Positions 35,559-47,118 of a stretch of DNA of 64,000 bases are shown here, in pieces. This DNA comes from Ceratopteris richardii (taxonomy: Eukaryota; Streptophyta; Polypodiopsida; Polypodiales; Pteridaceae): contig CM035417.1 in NCBI GenBank assembly GCA_020310875.1, forward strand, positions 86,835,440-86,899,439, in the 5' to 3' direction. The notes under the pieces were generated by a model that saw only the letters and a program-made list of their open reading frames with translations, was not told the DNA's origin and made no database searches. The first letter of the stretch is position 1. The number at the start of each line of letters is the position of its first letter. The translations under genes and the position numbers were made by a program.

Positions 35559-36390
35559 TATCGAGAGTGATGGCACATTTGTTTCCTCCCAACTCACTTG
35601 TTCACAAAAATTAGGGTTTTGTTTACGTATTGCTCTTTTTGTATTGAATTTTTTGTATAGTTGCATTAAGTCATTCTTGTAAATTTTGTTTATGTGATAG
35701 AAGAACAAGAAGAAAATCATTCTTCCTTGCTTCAATCTATGTGTGCTCTTCTCTTTCTGTCTAATGTGAATAAGAGCTCTCTTGCTTATCTCCTTTCTCT
35801 TGACATGGTAGTAGAGCTAGTGTGGCTGTAGAGAGCTCATGAAAAAGTTCAACAATGAAAAGTCCATGAGAATGCATGCTTCAAAAATGATCTCAGATTG
35901 CTACGAAATTTTATCTATGTAAATTTCTAATTTGAATCCACTTCTACCTCGATCTAAGGCTAACAATGAAGAATCCATGAGAATCCATGCTTCAAAAATG
36001 ATCTCACGTTGCTACAAAATTTTGTCTACGTAAATTTCTAATTTGAATCCACTTCTACCTTGATTGAGATCTCGTAAGGTGGACATATAGAAAAAACATA
36101 TCAATTTGCAAAATTGTAAAGGGCATTCTATTTGGCATCTCCAAAAAAGTTCATAATCCAAAATTTTAAGCCATTATGTGTACTATTGATACATAGAAAT
36201 TGTGTTGCTATGAGGACCTAGTGTCAAGTCATATAGAGTGATAGTGTACTGTCAAGTCATATAGAGTGATAGTGCTCAAGTAGAGGCATCGCTTCCGATG
36301 TTTTTGATCATAGTAAATTGTTGTAGAAATGGCAAATATTGATGGAATGGGCCAGCGTATGAGCGATAAGTTGGACAAAAAAAACCGTTC
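35550..36390 (+). mobile_element. Copia fragment L, E family (LTR end, leader, start of gag)
   Basis: The stretch 35550-35805 aligns by eye with the LTR of element E read in reverse (shared CGAGAGTGATGGCACATTT, then AGAGCTCTCTTGCTTATCTC), ending TTGACA before a primer-site-like TGGTAGTAGAGC (35806-35817). A leader follows, and gag begins near 36329 with MANIDGMGQRMSDKLDKKN, matching the E-family start MENTNGMSQLMSDKLDKKN. After about 36390 the match stops. This is an old fragment. Confidence 0.7.
35851..36066. repeat. 111-bp tandem repeat in the leader of L
   Basis: Two units, 35851-35961 and 35962 to about 36066, opening AACAATGAA and sharing CTTCAAAAATGATCTCA and TCTAATTTGAATCCACTTCT; divergence is low. 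A separate 24-bp direct repeat GTCAAGTCATATAGAGTGAT occurs at about 36222 and 36251. Confidence 0.85.
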
Positions 36391-36865
36391 ATGCTTAGAG
36401 ATGAAGAATGAAAAATTTCTTGATGGGAAAAGGCTACCAGACTGGTTGTGCTTCGGGCATGCGGAGTCCTTGCATAATCTTTTTGAGTATTGTTGTATTG
36501 TCGATCCATCTCTACTCTCCTCTATTTGTTTATTGGTGTGCTTGTTGAAGGCAATGATAACGAGTGTATACAATAGTATAACCATTGAGTGCATTGAGTA
36601 CTCAAGTGGTGATTACAATGTTAACATAATCTCGATGAAGATAGTACCAAGATGTAGTATACTATCTTGTCTAAATGTGTAACTCTGAAGATTTTGTTAC
36701 GATAAAGAAGAGACAGAGGATGATAGATCGGTTCATCACATTGTGAATCGATAATGCTATAATTACGTTGTATTGGAAAAGCTTAGGGCCCTAAACTAGG
36801 ATTACCCTCCATCCAAGAACCCTTGCTAACCTCCAATCTACGACGAAGAGATAACAGGTAGGAGT
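36391..36865. other. No gene seen
   Basis: Spacer between copia fragments L (plus) and M (minus). No domain seen on either strand. Confidence 0.45.
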
Positions 36866-39600
36866 TAACAAATTAAGTGCCCAAAACGTAGTGAAAGACA
36901 TAAAGATCTTTCATTTTGAATTCTTGCATAAGGAGTTTCTTTAACTTGTTAATGATTTCTTCATAATCACCACCTACAATCAAGTCATCAACATAAATTG
37001 GCACATTTATGATGCCATCATCAACCTTTCTTGCATAGAATAAGTTATTTGCATCACACATAGACATTCAATTGAAGTTAAATAATCAACAATCCCTACA
37101 TGCCAAGCACGAGGGTTTTGCTTAAGCCCACACAAAGCTTTATTCAATCTATAAAATTATCTAGGATGCTTTGAATATTCATATCCTTGTGGCTAGTCCA
37201 TGTATAATTTTTCTTGCAGTTTGTCATGTACTAAAAAATTCTTCATATCCATCTTGTGCAAAATCCATCCTTTTGCTATAGCCATTGCAACAAGGTTTTT
37301 AATAATAGCCATTGTAGCTACATGGTTGAATGTTTCCTCATAATCAATTCCATATATCTCTGCATACTCTTTTGCTCCTAATCATGCTTTATTTATGCTA
37401 CTGTTAACATTATGCTTTACCTTGTAAACACCTTTGTAGCCTATGGGTTTCTTTCCTTGTGGTAATGGAGAAAGTATCCATGTTTCATTTCCATAAAGTG
37501 CATCCACTTCCTCATCCATATATTTTTCCCGATCTATATTTCCAATTGCATCTTCAAAACAAGAGGGTTCAACATCTTGTATTACGTTAGACATGTAAGA
37601 ACAATCAAAATCCTTATATGTATTAATGTTAATCAGTGCATTGAATTCTAGATTCTCCCTAATTTTCTTGATCCTGGATCACTTCTTCTTGTTGTATCAT
37701 CTACATGTGCCTTTCTTACTCTTGGCATCTTCATAGAGGGCAATCTAAGTTCCTCACTATGACTCTTTTTCGAACCACTTGTGTTGGCTGTAGTTGATGA
37801 ATTTGTTGGATTCAAATTTCTAGGAAATCTTCAACTCCATGAGTTTGAGTTGGAATTATTTCTAGGTGAAACATCTAGTCCACTCTAAACTAGAGATTTT
37901 GCGCTTGTGTCTTTTTTCATTTGAGTGAACATCTTTAAGTCCTTTTGCATGAGCATAAGAACTTTCCATTTCATCAAATCCCATATCTTTGCTTAACTTG
38001 AGCTAGTGTGTGATTGGGTTGTAGCATTTATATTCTTTTTCCTTAAAGGGTTATCCACTCAAGATACATTTTGTGCGTTTGATTCAAGCTTCATCCTCAA
38101 AATCATCTAGAGCATGTACATATGCAATGCAACTAATACTTTCATGTATGATAATTTTGGCTTTTCACCTATAAATGTCTCTTCACATGTAACTTGATGT
38201 ACAAAAATAATTTTAGTTGTGTCCATGATGTATACAATAGTGCTCATAGATTTTTCCCAATAATAATGAGGCATACTTTCTTGAGCCATCAAGGCTCTTT
38301 TATGTTTACAATATGTCTATTTTCGCATTCAATAATGTTGTTCTATTGTGATTTGTACCTGCATGAAAATTGCCTTTGAATTCCATGATTATTTAAAAAA
38401 GTATTGAAATCATTTGATGTGTATTCACTTCCTCCATTAAATATTAATGCTTTAAAGTATTGAAATCATTTGATATGTATTCACTTCCTCCATTGCCTTA
38501 ATATTATGAAGTGATTAAATGCCTAGTTTTCAACATTGCCTTAATATTATGAAGTGATTAAATACCTTACTCTTATCCTTCATGAATTATACCCATATTT
38601 TTCATGTATAGCTATCAATGAATGTAACATAAAACCTTCAACTTCCCATTGATGTAGGATGCCAAATGTTTGTATGCAATATCTCTAGCATATTATCACT
38701 AACACGCTTGTCATGCGGAAATGATGATCTTGAATGTTTAAAAATTGACATGCTTCACATACCTTTTGCATCTCTCCAACCTTAATTTTGGTAATTTGCT
38801 AATAAGCTACATTCGCTTCAAGGATTATCACAAACATCGTGCCCATTGATCCCTTTGGCAATCAACCTTTCATTCTTCTTGTGCTCGTTTACATGTAAGC
38901 AATCCGAATTGAACCTGACTTGTAATCCATGGTCAACCATTTTTCCAATAGAAACCACATTCTTTGTTATCTTAGGAACATGTTGTACATCAACAAGATG
39001 TTTTACCTTCCCATCCCCCATGAATAGTTCTATGTTTCTTGTATGCTCAACAGCATGTGATGTATCCTCACATGTTTCAATAGATCTAGGAAGTGATACT
39101 TTTTGCAAACTAGTAAAAAATTTTGCATGGTTGGTCACATGTTTTGAAATACCTCTATCAACATATCAAACATTACCATCTAATTTTGAGACATCAAAAA
39201 ACATTTTTCTCATCATAAGATGTTGTACATAAACAATTTCTCTGAATCATCTGCACTTGTGGACACATACTTGTTCTTTTGCTTTCTATTATTTTGGTTC
39301 TATTGGAAGTTTCTATAGCCTCTTTGACTCTCCTTACACCAAAACTATCCTCTACATCCTACATTAGTTTGTTGTTGAACATGATCCTAGTTATTATTTC
39401 CTCATCCACTTTCAAAGCGTCTACCTCAGCCTCTTCATTTGCTAGATATGAATACTATATAGAACTAGCTTTTCATTAAGATTTTGAGTCTTCACCAAGG
39501 TTCTTTCCTTCAATTATTAGCATAGACACAAAATCAACAAAATTTGGGATATTTGCCTAGTCTGAATAGAACTTTTTAACTCCTTATATGCAATTCATGA
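36866..39600 (-). mobile_element. Copia fragment M, E family (old, heavily broken)
   Basis: Minus-strand pieces in copia order: gag end near 39600-39280, protease region near 39140-38820 with VQHVPKITKNVVSIG, integrase pieces near 38290-38107 (AQESMPHYYWEKSMSTIVYI), reverse transcriptase 37594-36870 with MDEEVDALYGNETW, PLPQGKKPIGYKGVYKV and YVDDLIVGGDYEEII. Every block resembles the same block of element E (for example EEMAALYGNDTWKLVPLPQG). There are many breaks, and it is clearly older than E. No LTR is recognised at either end. Confidence 0.8.
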
Positions 39601-40111
39601 CTCAAGAATGAGAATAACTTAAAAAACAATTAGCATATGTGAGGAATCCTTGATGCCCATATTTGGATTCTAGTTCTTTCACATTGAAAGCTCAAGAGTC
39701 GGAGCTCAAGGCTCAAAAATTCAATCCTTGAACTATATGTAGATGCTTAAGCGACTTAAAATCAATGTGTACAGCATAATGTGCATGAAATTAATTTAAA
39801 AGTAATAGGGTAATATGTCACAAATTATAGCATAGTCAATGTCTATAACATAATGAATCACAAATTATAACATGATGTGTATGGAAATGAAACAAATCGG
39901 ATTGTATGGTTTTCGGATGCCAAGAAAAAATGTGACATTATGCATTTGTACTACATATATAATGATAGAACGAAACGAATTGTGACTCATGTTAACTTAC
40001 ATGATACATTTTAAAATGCATTGTAAACCGTGGATTCTCAAAGCAATGTGTATTTAAAGTTTATAACTCAAAGTTTCTCACTCATGACTCGTGGGTAATT
40101 TGATTGAAGTT

Positions 40112-40113
<2 letters not shown>
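39601..40113. other. No gene seen
   Basis: AT-rich sequence with local direct repeats (CACAAATTATA near 39816 and 39852) and no reading frame of note. Confidence 0.45.

Positions 40114-40173
<60 letters not shown>
40114..40173. repeat. (TA)n microsatellite
   Basis: About 30 TA units without interruption, directly before a GTGTGGGG stretch and the T-run of the neighbouring SINE. Confidence 0.97.
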
Positions 40174-40176
<3 letters not shown>

Positions 40177-40187
40177 GGTGTGTGGGG

Positions 40188-40460
40188 TTTTTTTTTTCTT
40201 GAGAGTCCAATGAATTGGAAAGACCCACACTCAACCTCGTAAGGTAAAGGCACCCATCTTAAAGAATTTTGAAGTATTTGGCCTTCGGCGGGATTTGAAC
40301 CCTGGTTATCTGCGTAAACCCAACCTCGTAAGGTAGAAGCAGCCATCTTGAAGAATTTTGAAACATCCAGCCCTGAGCAAAACTTGAACCCTGGCTATCT
40401 GCATAAGAATACAAAGCACATCTGCTAAACCACGCCTGTTGGATGTCTAAACCACGCCTG
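40188..40460 (-). mobile_element. SINE-alpha copy 1 (tRNA-derived), upstream of the lectin gene
   Basis: Minus-strand tRNA-like SINE. The A box is TGGTTTAGCAG (complement of 40422-40432) and the B box GGTTCAAATCC is a perfect match to the consensus (complement of 40291-40301), with a second B-box-like copy near 40381-40390 because an internal block of about 90 bp is duplicated. The T-run at 40188-40198 is its poly(A). The head segment TAAACCACGCCTGTTGGATG is also duplicated at the right end. Its relative is at 41942-42123. Confidence 0.8.
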
Positions 40461-40723
40461 TTGGATGTCTGTGTGGGTCACTAGGGTTCCTAAAAATGAG
40501 ATGCTCGAAGAAGATTCCACTCGGCCGAACTTCGAAGAGGTCAAAGTCCAAATCAGTTTAAATGCTCTCCTTCTGCGCGGTACAACCCGCGGCCGGCTGG
40601 TATGGTTTAACACGGCGTTCAGGCTTCCATAAGCAGCTCTTTTCCGAATCCCGCAGTGGGACTGGAGTCTGGGAGAGTCTACGATCGCTGCCTCCGCTTT
40701 ACACTTGACTCTACACATACTGC
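40461..40723 (+). promoter_or_regulatory. Presumed promoter and 5' untranslated region of the lectin gene
   Basis: About 260 bp between the SINE and the first ATG, richer in G and C than the surrounding repeats. I see no convincing TATA box; the real transcription start and any upstream exon cannot be told from sequence alone. Confidence 0.3.
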
Positions 40724-41278
40724 ATGCAAATTACAGACTCGAGAAGGTTTCGAACTGAGCTGATGCCAAGCGTCTCTCGTGCCCGCTTCTTTAGCTTATC
40801 GAACATCGTTTCCATCATACCCTTCATGCTAATCGCCTGCAGTTGTCTTGCGGCCCCCTTTGTCTATGCAGTACGTCTCTCTCTCTCTTTTTCTCTCTCT
40901 CTCTCTCTCTCTCTTTGTGACTCCTTTCGTCTTGATCTGTGCTAGGGCTGCGGCGGAAACTTCGTAGCCACATGCCTGAATTTGAAACTGGTTCAAAGCG
41001 GTACCACTCTGCAGGCGTTGTGTATGGATGGGCAAGGAGACCTTAGCGTGTCTTCCTTGGATCTGAAATCTCACGTAACCAACAACAACGGTGTTCTAAA
41101 ATGTACGTCCAGCCAGGGAAGTTTCTCTCTCTCGTGCAACGTGCCGTCAATCTCCTCCTCCGGAGTCTTCTCTACGACCTGCCTGGACGCCGACGGCAAT
41201 CTTGTGGGAACGAACGTGGATCTGAATACCTGTGTTAGCAATCTTCTGGGATCATTGACCTGGACTTGTCTTCCTTAG
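40724..41278 (+). CDS. Secreted cyanovirin-N homology (CVNH) lectin
   Basis: Two exons, 40724-40870 and 40946-41278, with a 75-bp phase-0 GT/AG intron that is rich in CT repeats. The product is 159 residues. Exon 1 (49 codons) ends in a hydrophobic signal-peptide core, IVSIIPFMLIACSCLAAP then FVYA, with cleavage expected before GCGGNF; an inner ATG at 40763 gives a more usual 36-residue signal and may be the true start. Mature protein, about 110 residues, is the two-repeat CVNH fold: repeat 1 runs GNFVATC, ALCMDGQG, SSLDLKSHVTNNNGVLKC; repeat 2 runs GSFSLSC, TTCLDADGNL, TNVDLNTCVSNLLGSLTW. CVNH proteins bind high-mannose sugars and are known in fungi and the fern Ceratopteris. Eight cysteines suggest the two family disulfides plus one or two more. 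Secretion suggests an apoplast role, possibly defence; that is inference. Confidence 0.88.
40871..40945 (+). other. Intron of the CVNH gene
   Basis: 75 bp, GTACGTCTCT at the donor and CTGTGCTAG at the acceptor; the middle is (CT)n. It separates the signal peptide exon exactly from the lectin domain exon, in phase 0. Confidence 0.85.
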
Positions 41279-41941
41279 AAAACAACACAACGAATTCCTT
41301 CCCTCTCTTTGGCAGCGTCACGCACATCCCCCCGCGGCCTACGTTGCACACTTCTGTTTGGCGCACATTCACCAGGGTCCTCCAATGTACGCTTCTGTCA
41401 GCCATTTCGCTGGTACCTGGCTCAAAATGAGAATGGCCGGACTGGGTAGCACGGCATCACTCGATTAGGGTAGTTTGACATTGAGCGGCGCCATTGCGAA
41501 CTCTCAAAGGTTTTCCAATCACATTTGCCAACTCTGTTTATCCCTTCGCGCTGTCTCCATACTACGTGAAGCCCCCTGCATGCCTCGCAGCCACATCGCG
41601 GAATGTTTCACTGTTCATTCTTCCAACCCTCCCGCTCCAAAGCTTTTTCTCCTGCCAACTCAGATCTTGAACGCATCTTTTCTCGTTCTGTTTCATTGAG
41701 CTCCGATTTTGAACGCATTTTTTATTGTTCTGTTTCACTGTCCATATGAATATACAGTGGAGAGAACATTCAGAACCTCCATCATTGTAGGCGGAGGCGG
41801 AACAGTATTTTTTGGTGGTAGTTCTAGAGCTCCAATCTCAGACTTTTTTGCTTTTTTGCTTTTTTGTAATAGTGCTTTCTTGCTGAGGATGAGGATCATG
41901 TGGCGGCAAGGTCGGCGTTTTGAGTATCTCCCTTGAATGTT
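41279..41941 (+). other. Downstream region of the lectin gene
   Basis: Probable 3' untranslated region and spacer. An imperfect repeat occurs: TTTCTCGTTCTGTTTCATTGAG (about 41678) and TTTATTGTTCTGTTTCACTGTC (about 41720). No clear AATAAA signal is seen close to the stop. Ends at the SINE target duplication. Confidence 0.4.
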
Positions 41942-42123
41942 TTTTTTTTTTTTTTTTTTGAAGAGTACAATGAATTTGGAAAGATACACACACCTGATCT
42001 AGTAAAGTAGAGGTATCCATCTTGGAGAACTTTTGAGGCATCAAACCCCAGGTGGGACTTGAACTTTGACCATCCTTGTAGGAGTACAAGGCACATCTGC
42101 TAAACCATGCCCGTTGGATTCTT
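41942..42123 (-). mobile_element. SINE-alpha copy 2 (tRNA-derived), downstream of the lectin gene
   Basis: About 180 bp, minus strand, flanked by the 9-bp target duplication TTGAATGTT (41933-41941 and 42124-42132). The T-run at 41941-41959 is its poly(A). A box TGGTTTAGCAG is the complement of 42097-42107; B box AGTTCAAGTCC the complement of 42055-42065. Body matches copy 1 (GAGTNCAATGAATTGGAAAG, then ATCTTGGAGAATTTTGA-like text). Confidence 0.87.
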
Positions 42124-42132
42124 TTGAATGTT

Positions 42133-42493
42133 GTTGTCCGCATCCTCTTTTTGTAAAAAAAATTGAAGATCGGTTCATTCAAATTTCTCTCTCATACAAT
42201 TGTACCAAATCTTGTATAATCAAGCATTCTTCTGTATTTGTCATTCAACAAAATACCTTCGAATACAAACATTCTTCTATATTTGTCATCTGTGGCCATG
42301 GAGATATAATATGTAAGGCATGTGAGTATCTCCTTGCATGGTTATGTTTAATAAATACGGCGCTCCATGATACGAATGTAAAATAAGATCACGCCATTCA
42401 TCTAATGTGTGGAATCTTTATTTGTTGCGTAGGGAATTGGAAAGCGTTGTCTTGAATGAGAAGTCATAGCTCTCTCTGGAAAGAGGCTTTAAT
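42133..42493. other. No gene seen
   Basis: Spacer between two SINEs. A stretch ACATTCTTCTATATTTGTCAT (42265) partly repeats GCATTCTTCTGTATTTGTCAT (42222); otherwise nothing. Confidence 0.45.
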
Positions 42494-42832
42494 AAATAAT
42501 GAACATGCGCATTAGTCTCGGTGGTTGAACCTTCCACCTCGAGGCAGGGGCAAAGGTTTAATTTCTCTCCCTCCTAGGACATATGTGGGCTTAAGGTTAC
42601 TGAATTGCCTTCTAGCAGTATTAAAACATGTTTTTAGGCAGTCGTAACTTCAGTAATATTAAAACATGTTGTTTTTAGGCAGTCATTCCTAATGTTACGT
42701 TCAAATAGTGTAACCCTTGCTTTGTGGGGTACCATGGATACTATGCATATTCACTTCTACAATTGTTCTTTCAATCAATCGAAGCACAAGAGATTATGCT
42801 TAGGCAGAACTTCCTCTTTAAAAAAAAAAAAG
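42494..42832 (+). mobile_element. SINE-beta copy 2
   Basis: Plus strand. The head has TCGGTGGTTGAAC (A-box-like) and GGTTTAATTTC (B-box-like, 42555-42565); the tail CTTGCTTTGTGGGGTACCATG and CTACAATTGTTCTTT closely match SINE-beta copy 1 (28586-28840). It ends in poly(A) (about 42820-42831). The flanks AAGAGGCTTTAAT (42481-42493) and AAGAGGCTTTTAAT (about 42830-42843) are a target duplication with one extra T. A 45-bp internal repeat (ATTAAAACATGTTxTTTTTAGG) near 42620-42685 makes it longer than copy 1. Confidence 0.8.
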
Positions 42833-42843
42833 AGGCTTTTAAT

Positions 42844-43642
42844 GGGTAAAGAATTCGCATGCTTTGATAGATTCTTGAAAGAGGTAGAAGGGGTTTATGA
42901 AAATTTTAGCACCCTAGAAATTCGATAGGCTTTCTGGAATGGAAAAAAACAATCTCTTAAAAGTCTACCTTTCAGTAGGATCACAGGCTTTTCTGTGAAT
43001 AAATTGAGAGACAATAACTAATAATTGGTTTGCCTCTCTTATCATGAGATAAGCAAGATCATTAAACAACTTTGACATTTTTTTGGAATGGAAAATGCAA
43101 TCCTTCCCTGAAACTTGGATTTCTATTTTCTTAGGAACTCATGCAATTGTAAAAAAGACCATGTTTTCAGTTATTGATGTTGGTGACTTGATGGCGAATA
43201 ACCAACAGCTGATCCGGATCTCTTATTGTGGGCATGATAAGGTCATGGAAGAACTTCCATAAGCTTGAAACTATGGTTTGCATCTTAGTATGAGGAGTAT
43301 CAGGTAATGTTAAAAAGACCATATTTCTACTTACACGTTTGAAAGATATCCTTCTTTATTATACATACTGACAAACAGAACCTTATAATTTTGCAACTCT
43401 TTTGAGCTTAACTAAATAAATTCTAGTAATCAGCATCTTGTGCGCGATCTGAAGGAATAAGCTGTAAAATTTCTTGCGCAGGCCCCTCAAATCTTGAGCG
43501 GAAACAAATTTCAGATTTCTGTTAAAATTTCTGGCGCAGGCCGTCAAATCTTGAGCGCACACACATTTCAGATTTCTGTTTCAACTTTGCAAGACAAGAA
43601 AACTCCGATAATGCCTTAACAAATGTTTACTTCTACTCTTTC
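42844..43642. other. No gene seen; one tandem repeat
   Basis: About 800 bp without a coherent frame. At about 43467-43585 a unit of roughly 60 bp is duplicated (AAATTTCTTGCGCAGGC and TCAAATCTTGAGCG, then the same with small changes). Confidence 0.5.
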
Positions 43643-46402
43643 TTTTTTTTTTTAATAAAGGAAGTTTGACCTTAGCCTACTCTCCTAGACTTGAGTTAAT
43701 AAAAAGAGAAGTACAAGAGAAGGGGACTAGTGCCCACGGAACTCGCTGAATCCCACAGAGCAGGGGGAAGCATTTACAGAGATTAGATGGCATTACAAAG
43801 AAGGTTAATCACTCTCTCTTCGCCCTCATGTGGGGCCCATTTGGGTTTAAGCTTGTTGTTGACCAAAAGGAGCACTTGGTGATGCCTGAAAGGGGGGGGA
43901 TTTCTTATAGTTAACGATCCTTTTGCCAATGAGGAACAATGATTTCTCAATCAACCACTCTTTGGGGGCATCGCTAAAAGCACATCTTTCCCGCCAGATC
44001 TTCCATAGGACCTCCCCTCTGATGGTGTTCCAGAGAGTCGCGGAGCAGCCGATTGCTTCTCCCAGCAAAGCTTGCTTCCAACTGATATGTTTTTGAAGAC
44101 TAATTTTCTTTTCGACAATCTGCTAGAGTCTGTTGGAATTGGGACAGGAAAAGAATATGTGAGCAACATCTTCGATAGACCGGTAGCAACGTTTGCACCA
44201 GGGAGGTATCCCACAAAGTTTGCTCGCCTTAAGGTTGGTCCAGATTCCATGATGAAGAATTTGCCATAAGAGGATAGACTTTTTTATTTCTATGAGGGGG
44301 TGTCAGATATCCATGAACTTCATGTCCCACCAAAGCCATGTCCATGATAGGCACCACTTCTTGTTGAGGTTATCCTGATAATCACTAATTTCTTTGATGT
44401 TCAGGATTTTTGATAGGCAATTGCCATCGTGCCATATGAGACTAAGCGAGCTCGGAGTGTCGTGCCCCATGAGAAGGCGAACTTTAGAGTAGTACCAAGC
44501 AAGGTGTTTGCTTTGCAAAGTGCTCCATTCTTCAGACGAAATATTGATGCTAGGGTCAATATCCTCAAAGTTGATCCACTGGTTGGTGTCTTGTTTCCAG
44601 AGATGTTTCCATTTTTTGAAGCCTTTGTTCGAAAGCTTCTTGGCGTTTCGAATGTTCCAAGATTCCATGCTCCGGATGCCATGAATCGGAAACCAGATAG
44701 AGTTGTTTTGTCTGATACTGGCCGCCCACTTCCAATCTTCACTTATTCTTGTGAAGCTTTTGACTTTATTCCAACTCTTCCATAGGGAGCACACAAGATT
44801 CGAACCTTTCGAGAAGACCGGGATCGGGGAAAACAATAGGGTCAAGATGTCAAGATTCTTCTAATTTGGGAAACCCATGAGGGCCAACTCATCATTCTTG
44901 TTTCTGAAGATCAACTTGGCCCAAGAGGCCTCCCCATGGCACCAAGCCTTAATCATCCATTTCGCCGCAAGTTTGTTAGCCATGCACCCAATGTCTAGAA
45001 AGCCAAGGCCCCCACTATCTCTTTGGCTGGTGGAGATGGACCACTTGATTTTAGGCACCCCCCTCCTTTTATGGTCGCCCGTCCAAAGAAAGTTTCTGCA
45101 TATACTATCCAGCTTGGACAGATCATGCTCTTTCCGTCTCCAACAAGAAACGAGGTAAATGGTCGAAGATATGAGGAATGTGTCAACCATCGCGTGACCG
45201 GCGATGTTGATTTGCATACCTCTCCAATAGTTTAGCTTGTCTTCAAGTTTGGCCAGCACCCAGTTCCATCCCTGCTCCATCAAGATACCAAACCCCAAGG
45301 GAATCCCAAGAAGCCGAACGACTTGGCGCTACAGGATGATATGACAACCTTGATCAATTAGAAGGTTAGGCTGGGCCCCGACAATAGCTGTGAACGCAGT
45401 CTTAGAGTGATTGATTTTGGATCCAGAGGCTTCGCAGAAATTATCAAGGCACCTCTAGAACATCTTCAAGCTGGTACTATCATTGTGGACAAACGCATTC
45501 ATATCATCGGCAAAAAGTCTCACGGTGATCTGGCCCTGGTCATGAAGCAAACGGAGGCCTTTCATATTACCAGCTTCCACCTGCTGCTCCACAAGCCAGC
45601 TAAGCCCTTCCGTGGCAATGGCAAAGAGAAGGGGAGCCGATGGACACCCTTGTCTAATCGATCTTCTAAGTTTAATCACCTTCAAGAGTTTGTCATTAAT
45701 GTTAATTTGAGTCGATGCGTTTCCCAAAACGGTCGCAATCATCTTGGTGAATTTATGACTACATCCGAGGTCTTTAAGCGACTGCAAAATATAGTCCCAT
45801 TCCAACCTGTAGTAGGCTTTGTCAAAGTCAATCTTGAGGAAGACCACATCTTGACTTGACTCATTTGTGAAGTTGAGACCTTCCCAGATATCAATAATAG
45901 TTTAGTTTCCAAGATTGACCTGCCTTTGATGAAACCTTTTTGGTCCTCGCTTAACCACGCTCTCAGATGACTGGAAATTCTGTTAGCTATGACTTTGGCG
46001 ATGACCTTGTATCCCGTTTGGAGCATAGTAAACAACTTTTTTGGTAGCTTATATGTACAACAAAAAAATCCTATTTGCACATCCTTGCACTTTGTAGACG
46101 TGAGCAAAACCATTAATTTTTGCTAATCAAGGATGCTTTTGCCCCATGTTGGGCCAAAGATCATACTGTTGGATATTAGTTCTACTCTAATTCCTATATA
46201 GATGACTAAGCACATGCCTGTGTGTTTCTTATTAAAGCATTGAAAAACTTCATTCTTCTTAAGGACCTCCTAGATGATAGCTTTGTGCCGCTCATTCGCT
46301 CCTTGCAAATTCCAAGAACAAGATTGTGCTACGTCCCATTCCTGAACAACTTCTTCAAAAAATTGTTTGAAATGGTTTGAGCATGGCTTATCCCATTCCG
46401 TA
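43643..46402 (-). mobile_element. LINE B (L1-like, minus strand)
   Basis: Minus-strand L1-like LINE. From its 5' side: an endonuclease start CSWNLQGANERHKAII near 46330-46280, most of the endonuclease missing, then reverse transcriptase with ANRISSHLRAWLSEDQKGFI (about 46000), FDKAYYRLEWDYILQSL, RQGCPSAPLLFAIATEG and the catalytic FADDMNAF (about 45480), then GLGFLDIGCMANKLAAKWMI, IRGEVLWKIWRERCAF near 43980 and a 3' tail to poly(A) (plus-strand T run at 43643-43653). The core active-site FADD is kept, but several frame changes and the missing endonuclease make it dead. Same family as LINE A. The 5' edge is the LTR of D1. Confidence 0.87.
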
Positions 46403-46932
46403 TGTTAGCAGTTGGTGCGGACGAACTATTTTTGTAATCACCATTCTTATTTCCAATGTAATAATGGAGATATCAAGAGTTTTTGGAAATTGTAATTTCC
46501 TTCTATTTCATATTCTGGAGGTTCGGAACGGTGTGAAGCCCTTACCCTTACCCCTTTCTTACAAAGTACGATGTCAAGTTTTTTTCGGATTGGATTTCGG
46601 AAGTGACGATTACGGAACCAGCAAATACACAGAACGACGAAGAGTGAAGTCTATATCTAGAAGCGAGATTGTAAAGCCTGTATCTGGAAGCCAGATTGTA
46701 ACTATGATACTATAATGTAATTGCTTTCATATTCTGTAATTTAGAGTCTATTTTACTGTGAAGCTATGATTCTAGATACATTGTGCATTATGGGTTGTCT
46801 TTGTGTGCACTCAAGGTTATTGAAGTAAAGGAACAGAAAGGCATGTTTACGAGTATTTGTATTTGTAAATCCCCGTTCTCAAACCTCTATATTGGGGTAC
46901 TATTAGTCTTTCGACGACCAGTACGCTAAACA
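46403..46932 (+). repeat. 5' LTR of D1
   Basis: About 530 bp, opening TGTTAGCAGTTGG and ending GCTAAACA. The part from about 46549 aligns with 62252-62599 of D2. The left end is placed where LINE B reading stops and is less certain than the right. Confidence 0.6.
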
Positions 46933-47118
46933 TATGGCGACCACGATGGGATGGGGTAACAAAGCACTACACAAAGTAGATTGATGTCGGTACAAAGTGG
47001 CAAGGAGTACTTACAAAAGCCTCATCATCCTGATTATCTAGACAAATTCGTGTAGCAGACACTCGCAACATTGAAGCTTGAAGACATTCCTCTTGAGTAG
47101 GCAATTACTATTACAGAG

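Noticed and set aside
40250-40440. Candidate tRNA gene (good A and B boxes)
   Set aside because: No cloverleaf with matching acceptor arms; poly(A) tail, a related copy with target duplication at 41942-42123, and an internal duplication show a SINE.
40829-41074. Minus-strand frame over the lectin gene
   Set aside because: Shadow of the CT-rich intron and exon 2; no domain.
42066-42386. Plus-strand frame downstream of the lectin gene
   Set aside because: It starts inside SINE-alpha copy 2 and has no recognisable protein character.
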